A stretch of DNA of 64,000 bases from Aquimarina algicola (GTDB lineage: Bacteria > Bacteroidota > Bacteroidia > Flavobacteriales > Flavobacteriaceae). Below, piece by piece: positions 19,236-29,936 of the stretch (its first letter is position 1; every line of letters starts with the position of its first letter). The DNA lies in contig NZ_VFWZ01000006.1 in NCBI RefSeq assembly GCF_006443095.1, positions 62,001-126,000 of the forward strand, in the 5' to 3' direction. The notes below the pieces were generated by a model. The model searched no databases and had not been told where the DNA came from. It saw nothing but the letters and a program-made list of their open reading frames with translations. The position numbers and the translations under genes are program-made.

Positions 19236-19982
19236 TTATCCTTTTAAGCTTGCGCTTAGATATTCACGATTCATACGTGCAATATTTTCTAAAGAAATTC
19301 CTTTAGGACATTCTATTTCACAAGCGCCTGTATTGGTACAATTACCAAATCCTTCTTCATCCATTTGATTTACCATAGCAAGTACACGCTCTGAAGCCTC
19401 AACCTGACCTTGAGGTAATAAAGCAAACTGAGATACTTTTGCAGAAGTAAATAACATAGCAGAAGCATTTTTACATGCCGCTACACATGCTCCACAACCA
19501 ATACATGTAGCTGCTGCAAATGCATCGTCTGCATTTTCCTTATTTACCGGTATTGCATTCGCATCGATAGTATTTCCTGAAGTATTAACAGAGATATATC
19601 CGCCTGCATGCTGTATCCTATCAAACGCACTCCTATCCACCATAAGGTCTTTTATAACAGGAAAAGCTTTTGCTCTAAAGGGTTCAATATAAATTGTATC
19701 TCCATCATTAAACATACGCATATGTAACTGGCAAGTAGTTATTAAACGATCTGGTCCATGAGGTTCTCCATTAATCTGTAAAGAACATGATCCACAGATC
19801 CCTTCTCTACAATCGTGATCAAATACTACAGGCTCTTCGCCTTTTGCAATCAAATCTTCATTTAATACATCCAACATTTCTAAGAAAGACATATCACCCT
19901 CTATTCCTGATATTTGGTAATCTACCATCTTTCCCTTTGACTTGGCATCTTTTTGACGCCATATTTTTAGTGTAAGATTCAT
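19236..19982 (-). CDS. sdhB: Succinate dehydrogenase/fumarate reductase iron-sulfur subunit
   Basis: This 248-residue subunit passes electrons from the flavoprotein to the membrane cytochrome b in complex II. Cluster ligands are visible in order: [2Fe-2S] in CREGICGSC plus a later TTCQ, [4Fe-4S] in [12 protein letters not shown], and the third cluster in [15 protein letters not shown]. The arrangement is that of the Bacteroidota/epsilon type B enzyme (fumarate-reductase-like). It is the last gene of sdhCAB, 73 bp after sdhA, and is followed by a strong terminator. Confidence 0.97.
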   Translation of the reverse strand: MNLTLKIWRQKDAKSKGKMVDYQISGIEGDMSFLEMLDVLNEDLIAKGEEPVVFDHDCREGICGSCSLQINGEPHGPDRLITTCQLHMRMFNDGDTIYIEPFRAKAFPVIKDLMVDRSAFDRIQHAGGYISVNTSGNTIDANAIPVNKENADDAFAAATCIGCGACVAACKNASAMLFTSAKVSQFALLPQGQVEASERVLAMVNQMDEEGFGNCTNTGACEIECPKGISLENIARMNREYLSASLKG

Positions 19983-20013
19983 ATTATTTTAGTTTTTGGT
20001 TGCTAGTTGCAGG

Positions 20014-20041
20014 TTGTTAGTCAAATTATACGGACTAACAA
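20014..20041. repeat. Hairpin in the sdhA-sdhB spacer
   Basis: A perfect 9-bp inverted repeat (20014-20022 with 20033-20041) lies in GTTG/CAAC-rich sequence that looks like a degenerate short repeat. It sits inside the operon between sdhA and sdhB, without a T-run, so it may affect mRNA processing or be a small dispersed repeat copy. Searching the genome for copies would decide. Confidence 0.5.
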
Positions 20042-20055
20042 CTATCAACCGTCAA

Positions 20056-22071
20056 CTATTTATAACTACGTGTTTTTAATTCAATATTTTCAAAGTTTAA
20101 CTCCTCTTTATGTAAAGCTGCATCTTTAGGTTCACCTTTATATTCCCAAGCGGCAACATATTTGTAGTTTACATCGTCTCTAAGAGCTTCTCCTTTTTGT
20201 TCTCCATCTTGCTCAACAGATTCTTCTCTAAAGTGTCCTCCACAAGATTCATTACGATCTAACGCATCTTTTGCGAATAACTCTCCTAATTCTAAGAAAT
20301 CAGCTACTCTCCCAGCTTTTTCTAGTTCAGGGTTCATGCTATCGGCTGTTCCGGGAACTTTTACGTTTTTCCAGAAGTCTTCTCGTAAAGCAGCAATTTC
20401 ATCAATAGCTTCTTTAAGGCCTTGTTCATTTCTAGACATCCCACACTTGTTCCACATGATTTTACCTAATTTCTTATGGTAATAATCTACAGAGTGTTCT
20501 CCAGAGCCACCCATAAGCTTCTGAATTCGGTCTTTTACATCTTTTTCTGCCTGATCAAACTCAGGAGTATCTGTTGGTATTTTTCCGGTACGGATATCGT
20601 GAGACAGATAATCTCCTATAGTATAAGGTAATACAAAATATCCATCAGCTAAACCTTGCATCAATGCAGAAGCACCTAATCGGTTTGCTCCGTGATCAGA
20701 GAAGTTTGCTTCTCCAGCAGCATAACATCCCGGTACTGTCGTTTGAAGGTTATAATCAACCCAAAGACCTCCCATTGTATAATGTACTGCAGGATAAATC
20801 ATCATTGGGGTTTTGTATGGGTTCTCATCTACAATTTTCTCATACATTTGGAAAAGGTTACCATATTTATTTTCGATAACTTCTTCACCAAGTTTTGTAA
20901 TCTCTTCTTTCGAAGGATTCTCTATCCCAGAAGTCAATGCTTTTTCTTTTCCGTAGCGTTGTATTGCTGAAGCAAAATCAAGATATACTGCTTCTCCTGT
21001 TTTGTTTACCCCAAATCCGGCATCACAACGTTCTTTGGCTGCTCTAGATGCTACATCACGCGGTACCAAGTTTCCAAATGCAGGATAACGACGCTCTAGA
21101 TAGTAGTCTCTCTCATCTTCAGAAAGTTGTGTAGGCTTTAATTTACCAGCACGTATTGCTTCTGCGTCTTCTTTTCTTTTTGGAACCCAAATACGTCCAT
21201 CATTTCTAAGAGACTCAGACATCAACGTTAATTTAGACTGATGATCACCAGAAACAGGAATACATGTAGGGTGAATTTGTGTGTAACAAGGATTTGCAAA
21301 GTAAGCTCCTCTACGGTGTGCTCTCCATGCTGCCATTACGTTACTTCCCATGGCATTGGTACTTAAGAAAAATACGTTTCCATATCCTCCTGTTGCCAAT
21401 ACTACCGCATGAGCAGAATGACGCTCAATTTCTCCAGTTACAAGGTTACGAGCAATAATACCACGAGCTTTACCATCAATTTTTACTAAGTCTAGCATCT
21501 CATGACGGTTAAATGCTTGTATTTTTCCTCGATTGATCTGACGATTCATTGCAGAGTACGCACCCAATAATAACTGTTGACCTGTTTGCCCTTTTGCGTA
21601 AAAAGTACGAGATACCAGTACCCCTCCAAAAGAACGGTTATCTAACAAACCTCCATACTCACGAGCAAAAGGAACTCCTTGTGCAACACATTGGTCGATA
21701 ATATTTCCGGAAACTTCAGCCAGACGATATACATTGGCTTCTCTGGATCTATAATCTCCTCCTTTAACTGTATCATAAAATAAACGGTAATCAGAGTCTC
21801 CGTCTCCTTGATAATTTTTTGCTGCATTAATCCCACCTTGAGCCGCAATAGAATGCGCACGACGAGGAGAATCTTGATAGCAGAATGTTTTTACATTATA
21901 ACCAAGTTCAGCTAAGGTAGCAGCTGCACTACCTCCTGCTAGTCCTGTACCAACAACGATAACATCAATATTTCGTTTGTTTGCAGGGTTAACGAGGTTA
22001 ATCGTATTTTTATGTTTTGTCCACTTATCTGCCAGTGGACCATCAGGTATTTTAGAATCTAAAATTGACAT
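20056..22071 (-). CDS. sdhA: Succinate dehydrogenase/fumarate reductase flavoprotein subunit
   Basis: This 671-residue catalytic subunit oxidises succinate to fumarate in the citric acid cycle. It shows the FAD-binding [17 protein letters not shown] near the N-terminus and the covalent-FAD histidine region [17 protein letters not shown]. Active-site and substrate-binding segments include [12 protein letters not shown] and [17 protein letters not shown]. The length (~670) and the extended C-terminus match the Bacteroidota/B-type group rather than the ~590-residue proteobacterial form. It is the middle gene of sdhCAB, 14 bp after sdhC. Confidence 0.98.
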   Translation of the reverse strand: MSILDSKIPDGPLADKWTKHKNTINLVNPANKRNIDVIVVGTGLAGGSAAATLAELGYNVKTFCYQDSPRRAHSIAAQGGINAAKNYQGDGDSDYRLFYDTVKGGDYRSREANVYRLAEVSGNIIDQCVAQGVPFAREYGGLLDNRSFGGVLVSRTFYAKGQTGQQLLLGAYSAMNRQINRGKIQAFNRHEMLDLVKIDGKARGIIARNLVTGEIERHSAHAVVLATGGYGNVFFLSTNAMGSNVMAAWRAHRRGAYFANPCYTQIHPTCIPVSGDHQSKLTLMSESLRNDGRIWVPKRKEDAEAIRAGKLKPTQLSEDERDYYLERRYPAFGNLVPRDVASRAAKERCDAGFGVNKTGEAVYLDFASAIQRYGKEKALTSGIENPSKEEITKLGEEVIENKYGNLFQMYEKIVDENPYKTPMMIYPAVHYTMGGLWVDYNLQTTVPGCYAAGEANFSDHGANRLGASALMQGLADGYFVLPYTIGDYLSHDIRTGKIPTDTPEFDQAEKDVKDRIQKLMGGSGEHSVDYYHKKLGKIMWNKCGMSRNEQGLKEAIDEIAALREDFWKNVKVPGTADSMNPELEKAGRVADFLELGELFAKDALDRNESCGGHFREESVEQDGEQKGEALRDDVNYKYVAAWEYKGEPKDAALHKEELNFENIELKTRSYK

Positions 22072-22085
22072 AATAGTGGTGTTTT

Positions 22086-22745
22086 TTAGTGTTTAAAATG
22101 AAGTACAATAGCCACAATTATAAATCCGACAGGAATTACAATCGAAAAAGCTTTAGCAAATTTTGTAGCTCCTGTAGAATATTTGTTATTGAACCCTACC
22201 GATTGAAAAGAAGAAGCAAATCCATGCCAAAGGTGTAAAGCCAAAAACACAAAAGACAAAGCATACAAACCGGTACGCACAGGGCTTTCAAACCTGTGTA
22301 GTAACTCGGTATAATATCGTGTTGGATCCTCTGGAGCAAACTCAACATATTTGTATACCATTTCCGGAACCCAAAAATCATAAAAATGCAACCCTAGAAA
22401 TGCAAGTACCACAAGACCTGAATAAATCATATTTCTAGACATCCAAGAAGCATTAGCCGCACCATTATATTTTGCATATTTTACTGCTCTTGCATTCTTA
22501 TTCTTCAATTCCAGGACAAATCCCATTATGAAGTGAAAAATCACTCCAAAAATCAAAATAGGTTGCAATACAAACTGAACCAAGGGATTAGTTCCCATAA
22601 AATGCGATAATTCATTAAAAATATCTGCACTAAAAACTGAAGTAAAATTAATTGTAAAGTGTTGTAACAAGAAAAATACTAAGAAAAGTCCTGAAAGTGC
22701 CATGGCTACTTTTCTAGCTATTGAAGATCGTATCAATCCACCCAT
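22086..22745 (-). CDS. sdhC: Succinate dehydrogenase cytochrome b subunit
   Basis: A single ~219-residue membrane subunit with five hydrophobic helices anchors complex II and carries the quinone/heme site; conserved histidines occur in [15 protein letters not shown] and LALHLWHGF. This is the one-gene cytochrome b form of type B enzymes, with no sdhD. An ATG 11 codons upstream (22778) is in frame, but [19 protein letters not shown] at 22745 matches the usual N-terminus and is preferred. It is the first gene of the operon and has a good -7 box upstream. Confidence 0.95.
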   Translation of the reverse strand: MGGLIRSSIARKVAMALSGLFLVFFLLQHFTINFTSVFSADIFNELSHFMGTNPLVQFVLQPILIFGVIFHFIMGFVLELKNKNARAVKYAKYNGAANASWMSRNMIYSGLVVLAFLGLHFYDFWVPEMVYKYVEFAPEDPTRYYTELLHRFESPVRTGLYALSFVFLALHLWHGFASSFQSVGFNNKYSTGATKFAKAFSIVIPVGFIIVAIVLHFKH

Positions 22746-22775
22746 TATATAAAAATGTTTAAAATTTTCGAATAA

Positions 22776-22807
22776 CAAAAATAAGACTCGTGTACCTTTT
22801 TAACAAC
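22776..22807 (-). promoter_or_regulatory. Candidate promoter of sdhCAB
   Basis: On the minus strand, TATTTTTG (22776-22783) matches the TAnnTTTG -7 box and GTTG (22804-22807) stands 20 bp upstream as a near -33 element. It lies 30 bp before the chosen sdhC start, which supports that start over the upstream ATG at 22778. The divergent 321-bp gap to 23066 otherwise contains only AT-rich sequence. Confidence 0.55.
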
Positions 22808-23066
22808 ATTTTGGTGTTATTATCCTGTATTTATAATGAATTTAAAGTAGTAAATCGTTTTGTTTAATTTTGATAACGAAATCGTTTGCATAAACTCATT
22901 AAAATTCAACAAAAATATACGTTTCTCTTCTATTTTTTGATAATCTTATTGCCGATGATAGTACAACAATCATTTTATCATATTTTTTTGTAGTAATCAA
23001 TACAGATTCCTTACTCATTTCGATATGTTAAAATACAGTCTCGTGATATTATGTTATTTTTATATC

Positions 23067-24212
23067 ATGCAAAATATACAATCCAAGCTACCAGAAATAT
23101 CAACAACTATATTTACGATCATGAGCAAAATGGCAAGCGCACACAATGCCATTAATTTATCACAAGGGTTTCCTGATTTTGAGACATCTCCTAAGCTTAT
23201 CGAGCTTGTACATCAAGGAATGCAAAAGGGATATAATCAATATGCTCCCATGCAAGGATTATCATCGTTACGAGAATGTATTGCAGAGAAAACAACCGAA
23301 CTTTATCAAAAAAAATATGATCCAGAAACAGAAATCACTATTACTTCTGGCGCAACACAAGCTATTTTCACTATTATCTCTGCTTTTATAAAAGAGGGTG
23401 ATGAGGTTATCATATTCAAACCTGCGTATGATTCTTATGAACCTTCTATACAACTACATAAAGGAATAGTCGTTCCAATACAGCTAAAAGCCCCAAATTA
23501 CAGAATAGATTGGAAAATTGTTAAAGAAAAAATCAACCCCAAAACCAAAATGATCATTATCAATACGCCACACAACCCAAGTGGTACTATTGTATCAGAG
23601 AAAGATATGCTTCAACTTGCAAAGTTGCTTAAGGGAACTGATATCATTTTATTAAGTGATGAGGTATATGAACATATTATTTTTGATCAGAAAAAGCATC
23701 AAAGTGCTGCTAAATTTTCAGGACTAGCTGACCGCGCTTTTATTACCTCCTCTTTTGGTAAAACTTTTCATACTACCGGCTGGAAAATGGGATATTGCCT
23801 TGCTCCAAAAGCACTGATGACAGAGTTTAGAAAAGTACATCAATTTAATGTATTTTGTAGTAATCACCCTATCCAGTATGCATTAGCAGAATACCTTAAA
23901 TCTCCGGAAAATTATTTATCATTACCTAATTTTTATCAGAAAAAACGTGATCTATTCTTGTCTTTAATCAAAGATTCTCGTTTTACATGTACTCCTGCTT
24001 CGGGTACGTATTTCCAATTATTGAATTACTCAAAAATCACTCATGAAGATGATGTGGCTTTCGCCGAAAGGCTAACCAAAGAACATAAAATTGCATCTAT
24101 ACCTGTATCTGTTTTTAACTTAAATCATCAAGACGACAATGTATTACGGTTTTGTTTTGCCAAAAATGAGGATACCTTGAAGAGCGCTGCCGAGATATTG
24201 TGTAGGATTTAA
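23067..24212 (+). CDS. Methionine aminotransferase-like PLP enzyme
   Basis: This fold-type I, class I/II aminotransferase of 381 residues closely resembles E. coli YbdL, a transaminase acting on methionine and aromatic amino acids. Landmarks are SKLPEISTTIFTIMS, NLSQGFPDF, YAPMQG, NTPHNPSGT, DEVYEHI and the PLP lysine in SSFGKTFHTTGWKMGY. A longer in-frame start at 23025 would add 14 hydrophobic residues not typical of the family; the ATG at 23067 is preferred. It probably serves methionine salvage. It is convergent with dinB, 15 bp apart, with no obvious terminator between. Confidence 0.94.
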   Translation: MQNIQSKLPEISTTIFTIMSKMASAHNAINLSQGFPDFETSPKLIELVHQGMQKGYNQYAPMQGLSSLRECIAEKTTELYQKKYDPETEITITSGATQAIFTIISAFIKEGDEVIIFKPAYDSYEPSIQLHKGIVVPIQLKAPNYRIDWKIVKEKINPKTKMIIINTPHNPSGTIVSEKDMLQLAKLLKGTDIILLSDEVYEHIIFDQKKHQSAAKFSGLADRAFITSSFGKTFHTTGWKMGYCLAPKALMTEFRKVHQFNVFCSNHPIQYALAEYLKSPENYLSLPNFYQKKRDLFLSLIKDSRFTCTPASGTYFQLLNYSKITHEDDVAFAERLTKEHKIASIPVSVFNLNHQDDNVLRFCFAKNEDTLKSAAEILCRI

Positions 24213-24227
24213 TGCGATTAAAATGGC

Positions 24228-25340
24228 TTAAAAATCAAATTTTAACTGTATCACTTCAAATTCTTTATGTTCTTTTTCTTTTTTCTTCTCGTGTTGTGTG
24301 TTCAAATTTGATAATGATATTCCGAGCAGTCGCACTGAGTTTTTCATCTTATCCTGATATAGTAATTCTTTGGCGGTTTCAAGTAAAATATTGGCATCAC
24401 TTACAAAATAAGGAAGCGTTTTACTACGCGTTTGTAGGGTAAAATCACTGTATTTGATCTTTAACGTTACTGTTCTTCCTGCTACATTGTTATTTTTTAA
24501 TCGTTTTTGCAATTCTTCTGCGATATTTTCTAATCGTTCAAGCATATAGATTTCTGAAGCGATGTTCTCACTAAAGGTTCGTTCTGCTGCCAATGATTTT
24601 CGTTCTCGATTAGGTTTTACCGCACTCAAATGGATGCCTCTTACTATGCGGTAATAATGACTTCCGGCTTTTCCAAAATGTTGGGTAAGGAATTCTTCTG
24701 ATTTTGATTTTAAATCTTTACCTGTATAGATCCCCATTTGGTACATTTTGGCCTGTGTTACTTTTCCTACCCCATAAAACTTTTTGACATCCAAATCTTC
24801 TAAAAATGTAATCACCTCTTCAGGGTTTACCGTTTTCTGTCCATTGGGTTTGTTATAATCACTAGCTACTTTTGCTATAAATTTATTGATTGATATCCCA
24901 GCAGAAGCTGTCAACCCTACCTCATCAAAAATACGTTGTCTAATTTCTTTTGCTACCAGAGTAGCACTTGGGTTTCCTTTCTTGTTTTGTGTAACATCCA
25001 AATAGGCTTCATCAAGTGATAAAGGTTCTACCAAATCTGTATATTCAAAAAATATCTTTCTGATTTTACCTGAGATTTCTTTATATCGATCAAACCTTGG
25101 GCGTACAAAAATAAGATCGGGGCAAAGTTTTCTGGCCTTAAAACCTGGCATCGCTGATCGCACCCCAAATACTCTTGCCTCATAACTCGCTGCACTTACT
25201 ACCCCACGTTTTGAACCACCCCCAACAGCCAAAGGCTTCCCCTTTAATTCAGGATGATCCATTTGTTCTACAGAGGCATAAAAAGCATCCATATCAACAT
25301 GAATAATTTTTCTATGTGATACAATATCTTCCAAAAACAA
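24228..25340 (-). CDS. dinB: DNA polymerase IV
   Basis: This 370-residue Y-family translesion polymerase shows the catalytic HVDMDAFYASVEQ (Asp16, Asp18), SLDEAYLDVT with the catalytic Asp-Glu pair, and the helix-hairpin-helix and little-finger regions. The last residues, VIQLKFDF, resemble the clamp-binding QLxLF motif that targets Pol IV to the sliding clamp. It is expected to perform error-prone bypass synthesis. It is the only gene of its transcription unit visible here. I see no SOS box that I could defend. Confidence 0.97.
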   Translation of the reverse strand: MFLEDIVSHRKIIHVDMDAFYASVEQMDHPELKGKPLAVGGGSKRGVVSAASYEARVFGVRSAMPGFKARKLCPDLIFVRPRFDRYKEISGKIRKIFFEYTDLVEPLSLDEAYLDVTQNKKGNPSATLVAKEIRQRIFDEVGLTASAGISINKFIAKVASDYNKPNGQKTVNPEEVITFLEDLDVKKFYGVGKVTQAKMYQMGIYTGKDLKSKSEEFLTQHFGKAGSHYYRIVRGIHLSAVKPNRERKSLAAERTFSENIASEIYMLERLENIAEELQKRLKNNNVAGRTVTLKIKYSDFTLQTRSKTLPYFVSDANILLETAKELLYQDKMKNSVRLLGISLSNLNTQHEKKKEKEHKEFEVIQLKFDF

Positions 25341-25421
25341 AAAGAATTAAATACAAATTTATAGCTTCTTTTTCTAAACTAATAATCCACTTTTATACCT
25401 TTACAAACAAACCCGTATAGC

Positions 25422-26084
25422 ATGCCAAAGACAGCTATCATACTTGGAGCAACAGGACTTACAGGAAATCTTTTAGTACAAAAACTGTTTGATGATGACC
25501 GATATGATAAGATAAAGGTTTTTTCTAGAAAAAGCCTCAATAGTACACATCCAAAACTCGAAGAGCACATTATAGATGTATTAAAACTTAAAGATCATGC
25601 TAAAGATTTTGTTGCTGATGATGTATTTTGTTGCATAGGAACCACAAATGCTAAAACCCCTAATAAAGAATTATATCATACTATTGATTACGGAATTCCT
25701 GTTAGTACAGCAAACTTATGCAAAGACAATGGTATTGGTACATTGATTATACTATCAGCATTAGGTGCAGATGCGAAGAGTACTATTTTTTATAATCGAA
25801 CAAAGGGTGAAATGGAAAATGCCGTTTTAGCATTAAAAATTCAGAAAACTCATATTCTACAACCATCACTTATTGGTGGAAAAAGGAACGAAAAAAGAAT
25901 CGGAGAGTATTTTTTCAAAATTTTTATGAAGCTTCTCAATCCTCTACTACTCGGTTCTCTAAAAAAATATCGATCTATTTATCCTGAAACGATTGTTTCA
26001 ACAATGATTTGGTTAGCTAATCATGAACACAATCAGATCAAAATACCTTCTGACCGCATTAAAACAATTGCAAAGTATCAATAG
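25422..26084 (+). CDS. NAD(P)-binding Rossmann protein (HTATIP2/TIP30-like)
   Basis: This 220-residue cytosolic protein has an N-terminal GATGLTGNLL dinucleotide-binding loop, VFSRKSL, DDVFCCIGTT and LSALGAD, as in atypical SDRs of the TIP30/YwnB type. There is no classic YxxxK motif, but YNRTKGEME occupies that place. The function of such bacterial proteins is not established. It ends 23 bp before the CYTH gene and probably shares a transcript with it. The start is the ATG at 25422. Confidence 0.87.
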   Translation: MPKTAIILGATGLTGNLLVQKLFDDDRYDKIKVFSRKSLNSTHPKLEEHIIDVLKLKDHAKDFVADDVFCCIGTTNAKTPNKELYHTIDYGIPVSTANLCKDNGIGTLIILSALGADAKSTIFYNRTKGEMENAVLALKIQKTHILQPSLIGGKRNEKRIGEYFFKIFMKLLNPLLLGSLKKYRSIYPETIVSTMIWLANHEHNQIKIPSDRIKTIAKYQ

Positions 26085-26107
26085 TAACACAAACGAACAA
26101 ATAGTAC

Positions 26108-26575
26108 ATGATTGAGATCGAACGTAAATTTTTAGTCACCTCTGATAATTTTAAAAAAGAAGCCCAAAAAAGCACGAGAATCATACAAGGGTTTCTCAAT
26201 ACCGATCCAGAACGAACAGTTCGAATTCGGATCAAAGGAGAACAAGCTTTTATTACTGTAAAAGGCATAGGAAACGCTTCTGGAACATCACGATTTGAAT
26301 GGGAAAAATCTATCCCTGTAGAAGATGCAGAAGCGTTAATAAAACTATGCGAACCCGGAATTATTAAGAAAACTCGATTTGAAATTCGACTAGGAGATCA
26401 TACCTATGAGGTAGATGAGTTTGCAGGAACAAATCAAGGTTTAGTGCTTGCCGAAATAGAATTATCAACTGAAAATGAATCTTTTCTAAAACCTGATTGG
26501 TTAGGACAGGAAGTTACAGGAATTTCAAAATATTATAATTCTCAACTAAGTAAAAAACCATTTAAACTATGGTAA
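26108..26575 (+). CDS. CYTH domain protein (triphosphate tunnel enzyme family)
   Basis: This 155-residue protein starts MIEIERKFLV, the ExExK motif that defines CYTH/TTM enzymes. Further tunnel-lining charged residues lie in RTVRIRIKGEQAF, KTRFEIRL, YEVDEF and LAEIEL. Single-domain bacterial CYTH proteins of this size hydrolyse inorganic triphosphate or NTPs, and this one has all the expected acidic/basic strands. It is cytosolic. It follows the Rossmann protein by 23 bp. Confidence 0.94.
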   Translation: MIEIERKFLVTSDNFKKEAQKSTRIIQGFLNTDPERTVRIRIKGEQAFITVKGIGNASGTSRFEWEKSIPVEDAEALIKLCEPGIIKKTRFEIRLGDHTYEVDEFAGTNQGLVLAEIELSTENESFLKPDWLGQEVTGISKYYNSQLSKKPFKLW

Positions 26576-26713
26576 AAAAGTATTTTTATTACTGTAATAT
26601 CGTCGTTTAACTTTTTTTAAAACAACTTAACAAAAAGGTAACATAGTAAAATGGTAAGCGATTGATGATATACACGTCTAATCGACCTTATTATTAATCA
26701 AAAGTCATAAATT

Positions 26714-27619
26714 ATGTTGCACAAATCAAAGCGAATCCTGATTGGGATTCCTATTCTTTTTTTTCCATTTCTATCGTTATTCGCCCAATTACCTGTAAAT
26801 GGTTTTTATCCTAAAAAAAATACACTTACAATTGCTCCAAGCTATGCTTTTAAAAACTTTGACCAGTTTTATAGAGGGACTACTTTGGCTGAAGGTAACC
26901 CTGCCGGGCAAGGAGAAATCACTTCTGATATCATTAATTTATATGCGCAATATGCCATTACAGATTGGTTATCAGGAACGGTAACATTACCTTATATTAA
27001 TGTGATAAGTGAAGATAATATTCCTGATCCTGTACAAGAAGTTACAGAAGTAGATGATTTACAAGATTTAGGAATATATTTAAAATCAAGGATTACAGAA
27101 AAAAAATTCGAAGATAATTCTAGATTCACATTAGGAGGTGCTGCAGGAGTTTCTTTTCCTGTAAGTGATTATGAAGGAGCTGGCGTACTATCAATAGGTA
27201 ATCAAGCAACAACTGTCAATGGTTCAGTGCTTGCACTTTATTCTCTTCCTTTCAACATTTTTACAGAAGTACAACTTGGGTATAGTTATAGAGATAGTGA
27301 TGATTTTGACATTCCGAACGCAATGTTATATAGTGCTAAGATCGGATATCATAATGAGTTTATTTATTTGCATGCTCAATTAGACATTCAAGATTCTATG
27401 TCTGGTTTTGATATAGGAACTCCTGAGTTTGCAGAAGCTGGTGCCGCTGCTATACTTCCAGAAACAGAAGTAGATTATACAAATTTGCGCTTTGATTTTT
27501 ATGTTCCCGTTTATAAAAATAGTATTGGGCTTTCCGCAGGTTATGGAGTAACCTTAAATGGAAGAAATTTTAGCAAAGAAGAGGCTTTTTCTTTTGGTCT
27601 GGTTTATAATGCCTATTAA
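26714..27619 (+). CDS. Predicted outer-membrane beta-barrel protein
   Basis: The 301-residue product has a signal peptide (hydrophobic residues ~9-24, cleavage near LFAQ) and repeated amphipathic strands such as TIAPSYAFKNF, DWLSGTVTLPYINV, SRFTLGGAAGVSFP and FGLVYNAY, with a C-terminal aromatic residue. It resembles MetA-pathway phenol-degradation/transporter-type porins (Phenol_MetA_deg superfamily), but I cannot name a substrate. It is monocistronic with a strong terminator 11 bp downstream. Confidence 0.72.
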   Translation: MLHKSKRILIGIPILFFPFLSLFAQLPVNGFYPKKNTLTIAPSYAFKNFDQFYRGTTLAEGNPAGQGEITSDIINLYAQYAITDWLSGTVTLPYINVISEDNIPDPVQEVTEVDDLQDLGIYLKSRITEKKFEDNSRFTLGGAAGVSFPVSDYEGAGVLSIGNQATTVNGSVLALYSLPFNIFTEVQLGYSYRDSDDFDIPNAMLYSAKIGYHNEFIYLHAQLDIQDSMSGFDIGTPEFAEAGAAAILPETEVDYTNLRFDFYVPVYKNSIGLSAGYGVTLNGRNFSKEEAFSFGLVYNAY

Positions 27620-27629
27620 ATACATAAAA

Positions 27630-27668
27630 AAACTGTCTTGGAGATTCAAAAAATCCCCAAGACAGTTT
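27630..27668 (+). terminator. Bidirectional terminator between convergent genes
   Basis: A perfect 12-bp stem (27630-27641 with 27657-27668) has A-runs upstream and T-rich sequence downstream. It follows the beta-barrel gene by 10 bp and can also serve the convergent protease gene ending at 27725. Confidence 0.85.
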
Positions 27669-27724
27669 ATATTAACCAACTGTAATGTTTAATTCAATAT
27701 CGTTTGAAAATTTTAATGCTAGAC

Positions 27725-29671
27725 TTATCTTCTAGTAATTGTAAATTTTCTAACTGTAGAAATATTGTTTTCGATGATCTCCATAAAATATGCTCCTTGA
27801 GTTAATCTATCTATATCGATAGGTAGCTGTCCGGATCTTGATTCTGTATCATATGTTTTAGATTCTACCATACGACCTGTTATATCAAATATTTTAAAAT
27901 CTAATGTAACATTTTCTTTTACTTTATATTTTAAATACAATACATTATTTGCCGGATTAGGATACATCATAAATTTATCGGTTGAAGCGTTATTGGATAT
28001 TGATTTACTACCAGAACTTGCAACTCTGCTTGATCCTACACAAAAGTTACTTGTATCTGCGCTCCCAAAAGAAGCTCCCGAAGCTAGGGTTCCTGATGCA
28101 TCTGTTAAGGAATACGAACCTTGCCCATAAGTACAACACATTCCATCACCATATGAATCATTAACACTTAATTCGTAGCATCCGGCTGGCAAGCATACAT
28201 CAACTGCAAGAGTGCTTCCATCAGCTTGACTACCATACGTTCCTCCTGATTCTACAACTGATCCCGAACTATCTTTTATCGTCCAACTCGTTTCTTCTGG
28301 ATAATTATCAAAATTCAATGTCAGGGTTACATCTGTACAATTATCATTTCCACCACCTGTATCACCAGCAGGATCGTACCCATTTACTACTTGTGTAGAA
28401 CATCCTGGCGCTAGCCATTGACAGATATTTGGATACGTTACAGACAAGCGGCCATACCAGTCTCCTCTATCATTACCACAGGCAGCATAGCCCCCATGTA
28501 ATTGCCCAATAATTCTTTTATTTTGATCAAAAAGAGCAGAACCTGACGATCCTCCTTCTGTTGTACCATCATCCCAATCAGAAACTTGCCAATGCGTAGT
28601 TCCTGATCCTCCTAGATATCCTGAGACAGTAGATGGATCATTATCAAAAGATATTTTTTTTACATCTCCTGCGGGATGATGAATCCCAGTTGTTCTTGTT
28701 GGTGCACTACCTGTAGCATCCCAACCTGAATAATATACATTATAACTAGATGGTGGTGTAGCAGAAAGTCTAAGTAGTGCATAATCTGAACTAGCCCCAC
28801 TAGCAAGCATTTGAGAACCTGATATCGATTGACTTAATGAACCATCAGAATTACTACATCCAGGAGATTCGTAATTAAAGGCAAACACCCAATTGGTCAC
28901 GTCTCGACCCGCAGAACAGTGATTTGCAGTCAAGAAATAAGGAGTTCCGTTGTTAGCAGTATTATTAATTAATGAACCTGAACACCATCTGGTTCCGTTG
29001 CCTAATATTACCATAGCAACAGATCTGATTTGATCTCTCCATGCATTTCCAACAGAACAGGCAACATTATTATTACAAGAACCAGAGTCTCCAAAAGCTT
29101 TAGCTATGCTTAATACTCCTCTGTAATCGTGTGCTACCGTGCTTATTTGTAAAGCTGGTTTTTCTGTAGCCTGCTTAGGTTGATAATATTCTATAATTAA
29201 CTTATCTCCTACAACAGGTGCTGTACCAAGTCTTCTGGATGTTTTGTTATTGATTTCTGTAAATGCTCCTTTAACATCGGTTTTTCCTTCGTTATAGATA
29301 AACAATTTTGCACCTTCTGGGATATAAAAGTCAGAAAATGTCACATTTAAGGATTTAGCTCCTTTAGATTCTAACTTTAAAATCCAAAATTTTCCTCCAT
29401 CTGCACCGGTAAACCAGTTTCCAGAGTTATTTGGATTCAAATTTACATCATGTGCATACGCAAATCTCAGTGGAACATCTTTTGAAGATTCTGCTTCGTC
29501 TTCTTTAAGTAATTTTGCTACATCTACTTTTTTTAATTTAACAGTAGGTATTTTGGCTGATTTTGAGAAGTTTTCATTCCATGAAAGTGGTTCTCCTCCT
29601 TGGCTTATTTGGGAATAAGCAACATTTATTGAGCATAGTACTATGCTCAATACAAAAATGATTTTTTTCAT
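27725..29671 (-). CDS. Secreted lysyl-endopeptidase-like serine protease with T9SS sorting domain
   Basis: This 648-residue secreted enzyme has a signal peptide (MKKIIFVLSIVLCSINVAYS), a pro-region, then a chymotrypsin-fold domain resembling lysyl endopeptidase (family S1). The triad is visible as His in FLTANHC, Asp in SSDYALLRL and Ser in EGGSSGSALFD, with several paired cysteines. A beta-sandwich domain with repeated Gly/Cys (SYGDGMCC) follows, then a T9SS type A sorting domain (MMYPNPANNVLYLKYK to RKFTITRR). It should be exported through T9SS and act outside the cell on proteins. It is monocistronic. The 265 bp upstream (29672-29936) contain no other gene that I can see. Confidence 0.94.
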   Translation of the reverse strand: MKKIIFVLSIVLCSINVAYSQISQGGEPLSWNENFSKSAKIPTVKLKKVDVAKLLKEDEAESSKDVPLRFAYAHDVNLNPNNSGNWFTGADGGKFWILKLESKGAKSLNVTFSDFYIPEGAKLFIYNEGKTDVKGAFTEINNKTSRRLGTAPVVGDKLIIEYYQPKQATEKPALQISTVAHDYRGVLSIAKAFGDSGSCNNNVACSVGNAWRDQIRSVAMVILGNGTRWCSGSLINNTANNGTPYFLTANHCSAGRDVTNWVFAFNYESPGCSNSDGSLSQSISGSQMLASGASSDYALLRLSATPPSSYNVYYSGWDATGSAPTRTTGIHHPAGDVKKISFDNDPSTVSGYLGGSGTTHWQVSDWDDGTTEGGSSGSALFDQNKRIIGQLHGGYAACGNDRGDWYGRLSVTYPNICQWLAPGCSTQVVNGYDPAGDTGGGNDNCTDVTLTLNFDNYPEETSWTIKDSSGSVVESGGTYGSQADGSTLAVDVCLPAGCYELSVNDSYGDGMCCTYGQGSYSLTDASGTLASGASFGSADTSNFCVGSSRVASSGSKSISNNASTDKFMMYPNPANNVLYLKYKVKENVTLDFKIFDITGRMVESKTYDTESRSGQLPIDIDRLTQGAYFMEIIENNISTVRKFTITRR

Positions 29672-29936
29672 TTTAAGAGTTTTTGTGTTTTATATTCAAC
29701 AATTGGTTAATTACTGTTAAATATACAACAGTTTCCTCTTATTATGACTCATTTTTCACTAATAAATATTTAAAAATGAATTGTTTAATCTAATTTTTTA
29801 ACAAAATAAGATCGATTTTTAAGTCAAAAATGTAAAAAATCTATATTTTTTATATTCAACATAGATTGTATAAAGCAAGATATATTGAAATGAGCAAGGG
29901 GTTTGAAGCACTATTATAATTCAGTTTTGTAATCTA

